A DNA stretch of 64,000 nt. Origin: Nevskia sp043781855 (lineage in GTDB: Bacteria; Pseudomonadota; Gammaproteobacteria; Nevskiales; Nevskiaceae). Positions 1 to 8,201 of this stretch are shown in pieces. The stretch spans positions 1 through 64,000 of the forward strand of contig JAYWBB010000134.1 of NCBI GenBank assembly GCA_043781855.1, read 5' to 3'. The translations under genes were made by a program, and so were the position numbers. The notes below the pieces were generated by a model. That model saw nothing but the letters and a program-made list of their open reading frames with translations, was not told where the DNA came from and searched no databases. Position 1 is the stretch's first letter; each line of letters begins with the position of its first letter.

Positions 1-1167
1 TCCCCGGGTGTATTCATCGCGCGGTTGCCGATCCTGGTTCGCCACGGCGCGACGCTGCAAGTCGGGCCCGGCGTGAAAGAGCTGCGCCTGTCGCAGGACC
101 GCGGCGTCATGCTTGCGGTCGAAGGCACCCTGTTCGTCAGCAAGAGCACGGTGCAGGGCTGGAACGAGGCAACGCGCGCGCCCTCCGTGTTCCGCGACAA
201 GCACGAGTTCCGGCCGTTCATCGTCGGCTGGGGCGGCTCGAAGACCTACATCGCCGACAGCGTCATCGCCCATCTCGGCTACGCCAGCACCAAGGCCTTC
301 GGGCTCACGCTTTCGCAATACAGCACCACGGTTGCGCAGCGCGCAGTATGGCCGCGCCCGACCGGCTGGATCCTCAACACCGTGATCACCGATCTCTGGT
401 ACGGCTTCTACTGCTGGGAAGCCGACGATGTGGTGCTGCGCGGCAACACGCTGCGCGACAACATCAAGTACGGTATCGATCCGCACGACCGTTCGCGGCG
501 CTTGATCATCGCCGAGAACCTCGCGTACGGCACCCGGCAGAAGCACGGCATCATCATTTCGCGCAATGTCAACGACAGCTTCATCGTCGGCAACAAGAGC
601 TACGAGAACAACCTCTCCGGCATCGTGCTCGATCGGCAGTGCAGCAACAACGTCATCGCCAACAACCTCACGTATCGCAACAAGTCGGACGGCATCGTGC
701 TGTCGGAGAGTCCGCGCAACCTCGTGTGGAGCAATCTCAGCAGCGGCAACCTGCATCACGGCATCCGCCTGCGCAACAGCACCGACGTGCGCATCCAGGA
801 CAGCTCCGCAATCGCCAACGGCCTGGCCGGCATCTACGGCGTCTCGCGCGATCTCTCGAAGACCGGCCGCAATTTCGTCGAAGACCCTTATCAGAAGGCG
901 ATGTCGATGGTCGTGGTCGGCGGCCAGCTCAGCGCCAACGGCTCCGGCCCGATCAACCTCGACGAACCGACGCGCGTCGCCCTCTACGGCATCGATCTGC
1001 GCACGCCGCAGCGCGCGCTCGGCTATCGCCTCGGCGGTGTGCTGCTGGCGTTCCAGGTCGAGGTTCTCGACATCGTCATCAAGCGCAAGCGTGTCGCCAT
1101 CCTCGAGCCCCAGCCGCCCGAGAACAAGCCGGCGCTGCAGCCGGCTGCCCTTCCTGTCACCCGATAA
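1..1167 (+). CDS. algG: Mannuronan C5-epimerase AlgG, 5' end outside window
   Basis: This is the C-terminal 388 residues of the periplasmic enzyme that converts D-mannuronate to L-guluronate within polymeric alginate. The frame is open from base 1, so the start lies upstream of the window; the family is usually about 540 residues. The protein reads as a right-handed beta-helix, with short turns rich in Asn and Gly such as 'NNVIANNLTYRN'. The catalytic DPHD motif is encoded at 478-489. It is followed after 12 bases by algF, the first of a run of alginate genes. The identification is secure; only the N-terminal part is missing. Confidence 0.93.
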   Translation, partial: SPGVFIARLPILVRHGATLQVGPGVKELRLSQDRGVMLAVEGTLFVSKSTVQGWNEATRAPSVFRDKHEFRPFIVGWGGSKTYIADSVIAHLGYASTKAFGLTLSQYSTTVAQRAVWPRPTGWILNTVITDLWYGFYCWEADDVVLRGNTLRDNIKYGIDPHDRSRRLIIAENLAYGTRQKHGIIISRNVNDSFIVGNKSYENNLSGIVLDRQCSNNVIANNLTYRNKSDGIVLSESPRNLVWSNLSSGNLHHGIRLRNSTDVRIQDSSAIANGLAGIYGVSRDLSKTGRNFVEDPYQKAMSMVVVGGQLSANGSGPINLDEPTRVALYGIDLRTPQRALGYRLGGVLLAFQVEVLDIVIKRKRVAILEPQPPENKPALQPAALPVTR

Positions 1168-1179
1168 AGGATTCCGCCC

Positions 1180-1827
1180 ATGACATCCATCCCGACTCTC
1201 CATCAATCTTCCAAGGCCGTGGGGCTCGCACGAACGCTGCTGGTTCTGCTGGCCGCAGCTCTTGCCGGGCCGGCGCAGGCCCAGCTTTACGCGCGCGAAG
1301 CGCCGCCCAATTCGGCCTACGTGCGAGCGTTCAACAATACCGGGAACAGCGGTGTCAACGTCAAGATCGGCGACAAGGCTCAGCCAGCGCTGCTGCCGTA
1401 TACCGCAGGCGGTTACATTTTCCTGTCGCCCGCCGAGTACGAGATCAAGGTCGGCCCGCATTCGAAGACTGTGCCGCTCGAAGCCAATCACTTCTATACC
1501 GCTGTCGAGTCCAGCAACGGGATCGTGATGTTCGAGTTATCGGGCGTGCTGAACCGACTCAAGTCGATGATCGCGATCTTCAACTTGCTGCCGGGCACGA
1601 CGTTCTCGCTGAAGACGGCTGACGGCAAGGCCACGGTGTTCGAGAACCTCGCACCGGGCGCGTCGGCGCAGCGCGAGATCAACCCGCTGAAGCTCAATCT
1701 CGCGATCTTCAAGGGCGATCAGGCCCTGGGCACGGCGCCGCCGGTCGCGCTCGATCGTGGCAAGGTCTTCAGCCTGTTCGTCAGCGGCTCCGAGTCGTCG
1801 CCCGTGCTGATCTGGAACGACGACTGA
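1180..1827 (+). CDS. algF: Alginate O-acetyltransferase subunit AlgF
   Basis: A periplasmic protein of 215 residues, about the length of Pseudomonas AlgF (216), needed for O-acetylation of alginate together with AlgI, AlgJ and AlgX. An N-terminal signal peptide is visible: a hydrophobic LLVLLAAALAG core ending in AQA, with mature 'QLYAREAPP'. The tandem beta-rich halves of AlgF can be followed through 'AYVRAFNNTG' and 'TTFSLKTADG'. The ATG has an AAAGGA ribosome site and starts 12 bases after algG, so the two are co-transcribed. In Pseudomonas algF follows algJ; here it sits between algG and algX, a different gene order. Confidence 0.9.
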   Translation: MTSIPTLHQSSKAVGLARTLLVLLAAALAGPAQAQLYAREAPPNSAYVRAFNNTGNSGVNVKIGDKAQPALLPYTAGGYIFLSPAEYEIKVGPHSKTVPLEANHFYTAVESSNGIVMFELSGVLNRLKSMIAIFNLLPGTTFSLKTADGKATVFENLAPGASAQREINPLKLNLAIFKGDQALGTAPPVALDRGKVFSLFVSGSESSPVLIWNDD

Positions 1828-1833
1828 TCCGCC

Positions 1834-3291
1834 GTGACGAAGATTCGCCGTACCAGCAAGGCAACGATCGTGCGTTCCGATCTGCTCCTCGCGCTGCTGC
1901 AACTGATCGCAGCCCTGGGACTGCTCGCCGGGGCGTGCCTGCGCCCGGCGCATGCCGACGACGATCTGCCGACCTACGATGCCGAGCCGTGCTGCACGCT
2001 TTGTCCGCGCGCGCGCGACGCGGATGTCTACCTGACCCAGTTCATGCGGGATCACCGGCAGACGCTGCAGGGTCAGGGCGACTGGTTGTTCCGCAGCGAT
2101 ATCGAACTGGCGACCCAGTTCACCATCGACGACCACGTGGTCGTCGATCTTGCGCGCATGGTCAGGGCCTTCAAGGCACACGGCACGCAGATCCTCATGC
2201 TCGATTTTCCGCCGCGCGGGGTCCTGCATGCCGACAAGCTGTTGCCGGGCGATCGCCGCGGCTTCAACGACAAACTGGCGCTGGCCAATTATCGCGCGGC
2301 ACTGCAGCGCTTCCGCGATGCCGGCTTCATCGTGCCCGACTACGGCCTCCTCGCCGAGCACCCCGATGGCACCGAGTACTTCTTCCATCGCGACGGCCAC
2401 TGGACGCCGGACGGCGCACGGCGCACGGCCGAGTTGATCGCGGATACGGTCAAGACGCTGCCGGTTTACGCCGAACTGCACAAGCGCGCGTTCGCGACCA
2501 AGCGCGTTGGCCGCAATCGCCATCCGGGCGTGTTGTCGATCGTCGCGTCGCAGATTTGCGGGGGTTACTATCCGTCCGAAGTGGTACTCGGGTACACGAC
2601 CGATCCAGTCGAAAGCGATATTTTCGGTGACGTGCCGGTTCCCGAGATCAGCCTCGTGGGCACCAGCTTCAGCGCCACGCCGACCTATCACTTTGCCGGT
2701 TTCCTGCAGCAGAACCTCCAGACCGATATTCTCAATGCCTCGTTGTCCGGCGGCAATTTCGATGGCGGTCTGACACAGTACCTGTTGTCCGACGCGTTTC
2801 AGCAGAACCCGCCGAAGCTGCTGATCTGGGAGTTCGGGCATCCCCAGATCGCGGTGGCCAATCCGGGGCAGATGCGTCGTATCGTGCCGCTGGTCGACAA
2901 CGGCTGCGCCGACAAGGATGTTCTGCTGTCGAACGAGACCGCCGTCGGCAGCGGCGCCGACTTCACCGATCTCCTGTTCAACGGCGGCGGGCAGATTCTT
3001 GCGGTCAAGAGTCGCGAGCTGGTGGTCGACTTGAAGTTCGCCGATCCCGCAGTCAGCGAGTTCCTCGCGGAAGCCTGGTATCTCGATGGCAAGCATGAAG
3101 TGCTGCGCGTACGTCTGAACGACTACACCAAGTCCGGCGGCCGCTTTGCGCTCGAAATGAACCACGAGCCCGATTTCGCCGAGCAACCGCTGATCGACTT
3201 CCGTGTGCAGGTGGTCTCGCCGCTGCTGAAGCCGACCACGGTCGTTGCCAAGCTCTGCCGCGCCGGCATGGGCACGAGAAAAGCACCATGA
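1834..3291 (+). CDS. algX: Alginate O-acetyltransferase AlgX (SGNH-like plus carbohydrate-binding domain)
   Basis: A periplasmic O-acetyltransferase of 485 residues (Pseudomonas AlgX is 474) that acetylates mannuronate and belongs to the export complex. It has an N-terminal signal segment, an SGNH/AlgX catalytic domain and a C-terminal beta-sandwich region (about 380-475) matching the AlgX carbohydrate-binding module. The catalytic triad is visible: Asp187 and His189 in 'HRDGHWTPDG' and Ser278 in 'LVGTSFS', equivalent to D174/H176/S269 of P. aeruginosa AlgX. The start is a GTG six bases after the algF stop, with a weak ribosome site that suggests translational coupling. The 3' end overlaps algL by four bases. 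Confidence 0.92.
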   Translation: MTKIRRTSKATIVRSDLLLALLQLIAALGLLAGACLRPAHADDDLPTYDAEPCCTLCPRARDADVYLTQFMRDHRQTLQGQGDWLFRSDIELATQFTIDDHVVVDLARMVRAFKAHGTQILMLDFPPRGVLHADKLLPGDRRGFNDKLALANYRAALQRFRDAGFIVPDYGLLAEHPDGTEYFFHRDGHWTPDGARRTAELIADTVKTLPVYAELHKRAFATKRVGRNRHPGVLSIVASQICGGYYPSEVVLGYTTDPVESDIFGDVPVPEISLVGTSFSATPTYHFAGFLQQNLQTDILNASLSGGNFDGGLTQYLLSDAFQQNPPKLLIWEFGHPQIAVANPGQMRRIVPLVDNGCADKDVLLSNETAVGSGADFTDLLFNGGGQILAVKSRELVVDLKFADPAVSEFLAEAWYLDGKHEVLRVRLNDYTKSGGRFALEMNHEPDFAEQPLIDFRVQVVSPLLKPTTVVAKLCRAGMGTRKAP

Positions 3292-4430
3292 AACCCGGCC
3301 GCCAACACGCCGCGCCGCGCCGGCGGATCCGTCGGGTGTTCGCTGCGCTGCTGCTCGCAATGCTCGCCGGTCGCGCCGCTGCCGCCGAGCCCTTGCAGCC
3401 GCCGTCGGGCTATCGCAATGCCGTCGGCAGCAAACACAGCGATGCGGTGATCTGCGACGCGTCGCCCGAGCCGTTCACCGGCACGCTGGAATTTCCGAGC
3501 AAGTACGAAGGTTCGGGCGCAGCGCGGGACCAGCTCAATGTCGAAGCAGAAGCAGCCTACAAGCTCAAGACACGCCCGATCACCTCGATGGAAAAGGGCG
3601 TGGTCGCGCTGGTCAAGAAGACCATGCGTTCGGGGAAACCGGAAGCCCTCAAGTGCACGCTCGGGTGGCTGACCCGCTGGGCCGAAGCTGGCGCACTGCT
3701 CGGCGAGGCGAAGAACCACACGGGGCGCTCGCTGCGCAAATGGAGCCTCGGCTCGCTGGCGAGCGCTTATCTTCGGCTGAAGTTCTCGTCCTCCGCGCCG
3801 TTGAAGAATTACCCGGAAGAGAGTCAACGGATCGAGGCCTGGTTCTCGGCGATCGCGGATCATGTCGTGATCGAATGGCCGGCAAGCGATCCGATCGAGA
3901 AGATCAACAATCATTACTACTGGGCCGCGTGGGCGCTGATGGCGGCGAGCGTTGCCACCGACCGGCGCGACCTGTTCGATCACTCAGTGACGCTGTATCG
4001 CGTGTTTTCACAGCAGGTCGACGCCGAAGGCTATCTGCCGAACGAACTGAAGCGCGCGAGCCGCGCGGCCGGTTATCACAACTATGCGATGGCGCCGGTG
4101 GCCATGATCGCGGCATTCGGCAAGGCCAACGGCGTCGATCTCGCGGGCGAGAACGATCACGCGCTGACGCGCCTGGCGCAGCGCGCCGAAATCGCACTGA
4201 ACGATCCGGCGCGCTTCGAAACGAAGACCGGCGTCGCGCAGGACGGAAATGGGCTCGACAGCAAGTCCAGCCGCGCGTGGCTGGAACCCTATTGCTGGAC
4301 CGTGACCTGCACCGCCGACGAGCGCGCGATGCGCGAATCCTCGCGGCCGCTGGCCAGCACGCGCCTCGGTGGCGAACTGACGGCGGTGTTCGCAACCACG
4401 GCGGCATCTGCCCACGAGGAAGGGCCGTGA
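3288..4430 (+). CDS. algL: Alginate lyase AlgL (PL5 family)
   Basis: A periplasmic polysaccharide lyase of family 5 that cleaves mannuronate-rich alginate by beta-elimination; in producers it clears polymer that escapes into the periplasm. The 380 residues match family length (about 370). A signal peptide ends near 'GRAAAAEP'. The family motif 'NNHYYW' is present with its catalytic-region His at residue 209, and the following alpha/alpha barrel segment with 'GYLPNELKRASRA' is typical. The ATG overlaps the algX stop in an ATGA arrangement. The next gene starts at a GTG that overlaps this stop, so the operon continues. Confidence 0.92.
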   Translation: MKPGRQHAAPRRRIRRVFAALLLAMLAGRAAAAEPLQPPSGYRNAVGSKHSDAVICDASPEPFTGTLEFPSKYEGSGAARDQLNVEAEAAYKLKTRPITSMEKGVVALVKKTMRSGKPEALKCTLGWLTRWAEAGALLGEAKNHTGRSLRKWSLGSLASAYLRLKFSSSAPLKNYPEESQRIEAWFSAIADHVVIEWPASDPIEKINNHYYWAAWALMAASVATDRRDLFDHSVTLYRVFSQQVDAEGYLPNELKRASRAAGYHNYAMAPVAMIAAFGKANGVDLAGENDHALTRLAQRAEIALNDPARFETKTGVAQDGNGLDSKSSRAWLEPYCWTVTCTADERAMRESSRPLASTRLGGELTAVFATTAASAHEEGP

Positions 4431-5344
4431 TCGGCGGTCGCGGCAAGTCCGCAGGGACGAGCCTGCTGCCAGGCGCCGTCCTCGTGCTCTGGTCCGCCGT
4501 AGCGAGCGCGCAGCTCGGAAACCAGCTTGCGGCGCTGAACCAGCTCTGTCGCGACCCCATTGCGAAAGGCAATTTCGAGGACGCGCTGCGTGTCTGCCGC
4601 CGCGTCAGCTTCGACATTGGCAAGCTGGCGCCAGGTTCGCCCGAATTTATCGCCAGCCTCGTCAACATCGGCGACGTCAAGCGGCTGGTGGAGAACTACG
4701 TCGACGCCGATGCCTTTTACCAGGAGGCGCTGAAGGTCATCGAGCGCAGTCGCGGCAAGGACAGCGCAGCGGCGCTGGACATGATGGAGCGGATCGTCGA
4801 GATCAAGATCAAGCGCGGCAAGTTTCTCGATGCCGAGACCGTACTGACGCGATCCATCGCGATCCGCGCCAAGGGCGCGGCGGCAAACGATCCCGATGTC
4901 GCCATCGTGCGCCTGCGCCACGCCGATCTGCAGTCGCTGAGCCACCAATTTCCCGAAGCCGAGCGGAACTATGCCGCCGTCATCGCGATTTTCGCCGCCG
5001 GCAGCGAGCGGACTGCGGACGCGTACAGAACGGCCGTACGGCATCTCGCCGAGACTCTCGAACGCGAACAGAAATTCCAGCGCGCCGAAATCGAATATCT
5101 GCGCCTGCTCGATCTGACGATGCAGCGCCCCCCGAATGCCAAGGCGCTGACTGTCGCGCAGGTCCTCGACCGTCTCGGCTTCGTCGTCGAGCAGCAGAAC
5201 CGCAGGGCGGACGCGCTGAGTTATTACCAGCGCGAGCTGACGTTATTGAAAGCCACCGGCGGCGCGCAGGACCTGGTCGCGAATCTCGAAGCCCAGATCG
5301 CGGCACTGAGGCCGGCCACCGCAGCGGACGCGAAGCGAAACTAA
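4427..5344 (+). CDS. Secreted tetratricopeptide-repeat protein in the alginate operon
   Basis: A 305-residue protein starting at GTG 4427, which overlaps the algL stop as GTGA; the reading frame extends far upstream, but only this start fits the operon. It has an N-terminal signal peptide (cleavage near 'ASAQLGNQ') and no lipobox. The rest is helical repeats of the TPR or kinesin-light-chain type, for example 'NIGDVKRLVENYVDADAFYQEAL' spanning two helices and 'AERNYAAVIAIF'. AlgK is also a TPR protein of alginate export, but it is a lipoprotein encoded upstream of algE in Pseudomonas, and I see no clear AlgK signature here. A scaffold role in the export or modification complex is inference. 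Confidence 0.7.
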   Translation: MIGGRGKSAGTSLLPGAVLVLWSAVASAQLGNQLAALNQLCRDPIAKGNFEDALRVCRRVSFDIGKLAPGSPEFIASLVNIGDVKRLVENYVDADAFYQEALKVIERSRGKDSAAALDMMERIVEIKIKRGKFLDAETVLTRSIAIRAKGAAANDPDVAIVRLRHADLQSLSHQFPEAERNYAAVIAIFAAGSERTADAYRTAVRHLAETLEREQKFQRAEIEYLRLLDLTMQRPPNAKALTVAQVLDRLGFVVEQQNRRADALSYYQRELTLLKATGGAQDLVANLEAQIAALRPATAADAKRN

Positions 5345-5469
5345 TGCACCGGTCCGTAAAGTCCCTGGACGAAGTCGGCGATGGCTGTTCGGGTCCGGCA
5401 AGGGGCGCCGACAACCCATAGTTGTGCCATGGCGGGGCGAAGCAGCGCGGGCGGATGAGAAAAAACGTG

Positions 5470-5492
5470 CGCCAATTCCAATATCTGGCGCA
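5470..5492. promoter_or_regulatory. Inverted repeat GCGCCA-N11-TGGCGC upstream of algI
   Basis: A perfect 6-base inverted repeat with an AT-richer 11-base centre lies 102 bases before the algI start, inside a 250-base gap that breaks the alginate gene run. It could be an operator or the stem of a leader hairpin. No run of T follows, so it is not a standard intrinsic terminator. I see no other structure in 5345-5594, and the algI ATG lacks a clear Shine-Dalgarno sequence. Confidence 0.25.
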
Positions 5493-5594
5493 AACGCATT
5501 GACGGGGCGGCAACCTGGCGAAAGGACGCGGTTCGGCAAGAGCGGCGCGGTGCAGCGCCGAGGGGCAGTGCAATGATCCGATACAGACACTGAA

Positions 5595-7016
5595 ATGGTT
5601 TTTTCGTCGAACGCGTTCCTCTTCCTGTTCCTGCCACTGTTCCTGGCCGTCTACTACCTGACGCCGAACCGTTTCCGGCTGCGCAACTGGGTCGTGCTGC
5701 TCGGCAGCTATGCGTTCTACGCATGGTGGCGCGTCGACTTTCTGTTCCTGTTCATCGGCGTGACGATCTGGAATTACCTGATCGGCCTCGCGATCGCGCG
5801 CAACGGCGTACGCGCGCCGCGCTCGGGCCGGTGGCTAACGCTCGGCGTCACGGTCGACCTGCTGCTGCTCGGCTATTTCAAGTACGCGAACTTCGGCGTC
5901 GGCAGCCTCGACGCACTGCTGAGCGGCTTCGGCTTCACGCCGTTCCAGCTCACGCACGTGATCCTGCCGATCGGCATCTCGTTCTACGTCTTCGAGTCGA
6001 TCAGCTACATCATGGATGTCTATCGAGGCGATACCGAGGCAACCAGGCACCCGGTGGATTTCGCGACGTTCGTCGCGCTCTTCCCGCATCTCATCGCCGG
6101 GCCGGTATTCCGCTACAAGGATCTCGCCGGGCAGTTCGAAAGCCGCGCGCATACGCTGGACAAGTTCGGCGAAGGTTCGGTGCGCTTCATGCAGGGCTTC
6201 GTCAAGAAAGTCTTCATCGCCGACTCGATCGCGCCACTCGCGAACCATGCCTTCGCGCTCGCCGACCCGATCACCGGCGACGCCTGGCTCGGCGCGATCG
6301 CCTACACCTTCCAGCTCTACTTCGATTTTTCCGGCTACAGCGATATGGCCATCGGCCTCGGTCTGATGATGGGCTTCCGCTTCATGGAAAACTTCAACCA
6401 GCCTTACATCAGTCAGAGCATCACCGAGTTCTGGCGGCGCTGGCACATCAGCCTGTCGAGCTGGCTGCGCGATTATCTCTACGTGCCCCTCGGCGGCAAC
6501 CGCGGCGGCACCTTCAACACTTATCGCAACCTGTTCCTGACCATGTTGCTCGGCGGACTCTGGCATGGCGCGAACTGGACCTTTTTGATCTGGGGCGCCT
6601 GGCATGGCGCCATTCTCGGCGTGGAGCGCGCGCTCGGCGTCAAGTCCGGCAGCACTGGATTCAAGCCCTGGCGCTGGGCGCTGACGTCCTTGTTCGTGGT
6701 GCTCGGCTGGGTGGTGTTCCGGGCCGAGAATGTCCACGTTGCGTGGCGGATGCTGGCGGCGATGTTCCGCTTCGACGGCCTGGCCTTGAGCGACATCTAT
6801 GCCGGCGATGTCGACCGCCTGCAGGTTGCGACACTGTTGCTTGCGATCGCGATCGCGGCGATCGCCGGCGCCCGGCCGCTGTTGCCGCAGCGCTACACGC
6901 TGCCGGTCGGTGCGCAGGCACTGGCGGCGCTGGTGCTGCTGCTGCCGCTGTTCCTGCTCTCATTGCTGAAGCTGTCGGCACAGAGTTATTCGCCGTTCCT
7001 CTACTTCCAGTTCTGA
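5595..7016 (+). CDS. algI: MBOAT O-acyltransferase AlgI (copy 1)
   Basis: A polytopic inner-membrane acetyltransferase of the MBOAT family that passes acetyl groups across the membrane for alginate O-acetylation. It has 473 residues with about ten hydrophobic segments. The MBOAT signature 'FWRRWHISLSSWLRDYLY' and the second motif 'GGLWHGANW' are present; the conserved His of the latter is residue 324 (His322 in Pseudomonas AlgI). It is followed 11 bases later by algJ. A close paralogue lies just beyond algJ. The preceding 250-base gap suggests its own promoter. Confidence 0.92.
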   Translation: MVFSSNAFLFLFLPLFLAVYYLTPNRFRLRNWVVLLGSYAFYAWWRVDFLFLFIGVTIWNYLIGLAIARNGVRAPRSGRWLTLGVTVDLLLLGYFKYANFGVGSLDALLSGFGFTPFQLTHVILPIGISFYVFESISYIMDVYRGDTEATRHPVDFATFVALFPHLIAGPVFRYKDLAGQFESRAHTLDKFGEGSVRFMQGFVKKVFIADSIAPLANHAFALADPITGDAWLGAIAYTFQLYFDFSGYSDMAIGLGLMMGFRFMENFNQPYISQSITEFWRRWHISLSSWLRDYLYVPLGGNRGGTFNTYRNLFLTMLLGGLWHGANWTFLIWGAWHGAILGVERALGVKSGSTGFKPWRWALTSLFVVLGWVVFRAENVHVAWRMLAAMFRFDGLALSDIYAGDVDRLQVATLLLAIAIAAIAGARPLLPQRYTLPVGAQALAALVLLLPLFLLSLLKLSAQSYSPFLYFQF

Positions 7017-7027
7017 AGGAGTTTTCG

Positions 7028-8161
7028 ATGCGTCACGCCGCGCTAATCCAGACCACGCTGTTTCTCTGCGTGATCGCGATCACCGGGATCGCCGCCGGCG
7101 CGGGCGCGCTGTCGTTCAGCCGTCCAGCGGATGCCGACTTCGTTACCGGCCGGTTCGCGAAGAAATTCGAGACGCATTACGACGAGACATTTCCGGCCAA
7201 GCGTTTCGGCGTGAACCTCTGGGCGGCGATCGGCCTGGTCGTGTTCGGCGAAGGCCGTCCGGGCATCGTGCTCGGCAACGACCACTGGCTCTACACGTCC
7301 GAGGAATTCAACGTCCCCGACGGTGGCGAGAACAACCTGCGCAACAATCTCGCGCTGATCGCGTGGGTCAGGAACCAGCTCGCCGCGCGCAAGGTGCCGC
7401 TGCTGGTGGCGGTGGTGCCGGCGAAAACCCGCGTCTATCCCGAGTACATCGGCCCGCGCAAGCCCGCAGCCTTGCAGATGGAGCTGCACGACCGGCTGAT
7501 CGCGGCACTCGCCGGACAGGGCATACCGACGGCCGACCTGCTCGACACGCTGACTGCGGCCAAGGCCGAACAGCTGACATTCTTCCGCACCGACACGCAC
7601 TGGACGCCGTTCGGAGCGCAACGTTCGGCGGACCTTATCGCGGCGCTGGCGAACGAGCGCGGCCTGGCTCGCGCGGCCCCCGAACGGACCCGGTTCGTTA
7701 CCACGCTCCAGCCCGAAAAGCCGCATCGCGGGGATCTGTTCAGCTACCTGCCGCTTGATCCGTATTTCTCGGCTCTGTTGCCCGCGCCGGATCGCATCCG
7801 CGTGCCGGAAACCGCACCGGCGGGCGCCGCGCCGGCCGGCGGTGATGGCGATGGCACACTCGATCTCTACGGCGATTCCGCCACGCCGCAGGTCGCGCTG
7901 ATCGGCAGCAGCTACAGCGCGAACCCTTCGTGGAATTTCGGCGGGGCGCTGAAGGAGGCGCTCGGCGAGGATCTCGCGAACTTGTCGAAAGAAGGCGTTG
8001 GCCCGTTTCCGCCGATGGTCCAGTATCTGCTCGGCGAAGAGCTGAAACAGGCGCCGCCGCGGCTGGTGATCTGGGAGATTCCCGAACGCGCGCTGATCGT
8101 GAAGCCCGATCTGAACGCCTTTGCGCTGCCGCCCGAAGCGCTGGCTTCGGCCCAACGCTGA
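7028..8161 (+). CDS. algJ: Alginate O-acetyltransferase AlgJ
   Basis: A membrane-anchored periplasmic SGNH-type acetyltransferase partner of AlgI, 377 residues (Pseudomonas AlgJ is 391). An N-terminal transmembrane or signal-anchor segment (residues 5-27) is followed by the AlgJ/AlgX catalytic domain. Catalytic residues can be placed: Asp189 and His191 in 'TDTHWTPFG' and Ser295 in 'LIGSSYS'. The ATG at 7028 has a good AAGGAG site five bases upstream. It lies between two algI copies, so either could be its membrane partner. It resembles algX in the catalytic core but lacks the C-terminal carbohydrate-binding module. Confidence 0.88.
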   Translation: MRHAALIQTTLFLCVIAITGIAAGAGALSFSRPADADFVTGRFAKKFETHYDETFPAKRFGVNLWAAIGLVVFGEGRPGIVLGNDHWLYTSEEFNVPDGGENNLRNNLALIAWVRNQLAARKVPLLVAVVPAKTRVYPEYIGPRKPAALQMELHDRLIAALAGQGIPTADLLDTLTAAKAEQLTFFRTDTHWTPFGAQRSADLIAALANERGLARAAPERTRFVTTLQPEKPHRGDLFSYLPLDPYFSALLPAPDRIRVPETAPAGAAPAGGDGDGTLDLYGDSATPQVALIGSSYSANPSWNFGGALKEALGEDLANLSKEGVGPFPPMVQYLLGEELKQAPPRLVIWEIPERALIVKPDLNAFALPPEALASAQR

Positions 8162-8201
8162 AGGCAGGCACGCCTCCCGAATTCAAGGAACGATCAACCC
8201 C

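Noticed and set aside
1537..3360. 607-residue open frame on the minus strand opposite algF and algX
   Set aside because: It is the antisense shadow of two well-supported alginate genes and is rich in Arg, Gly and Ala without motifs.
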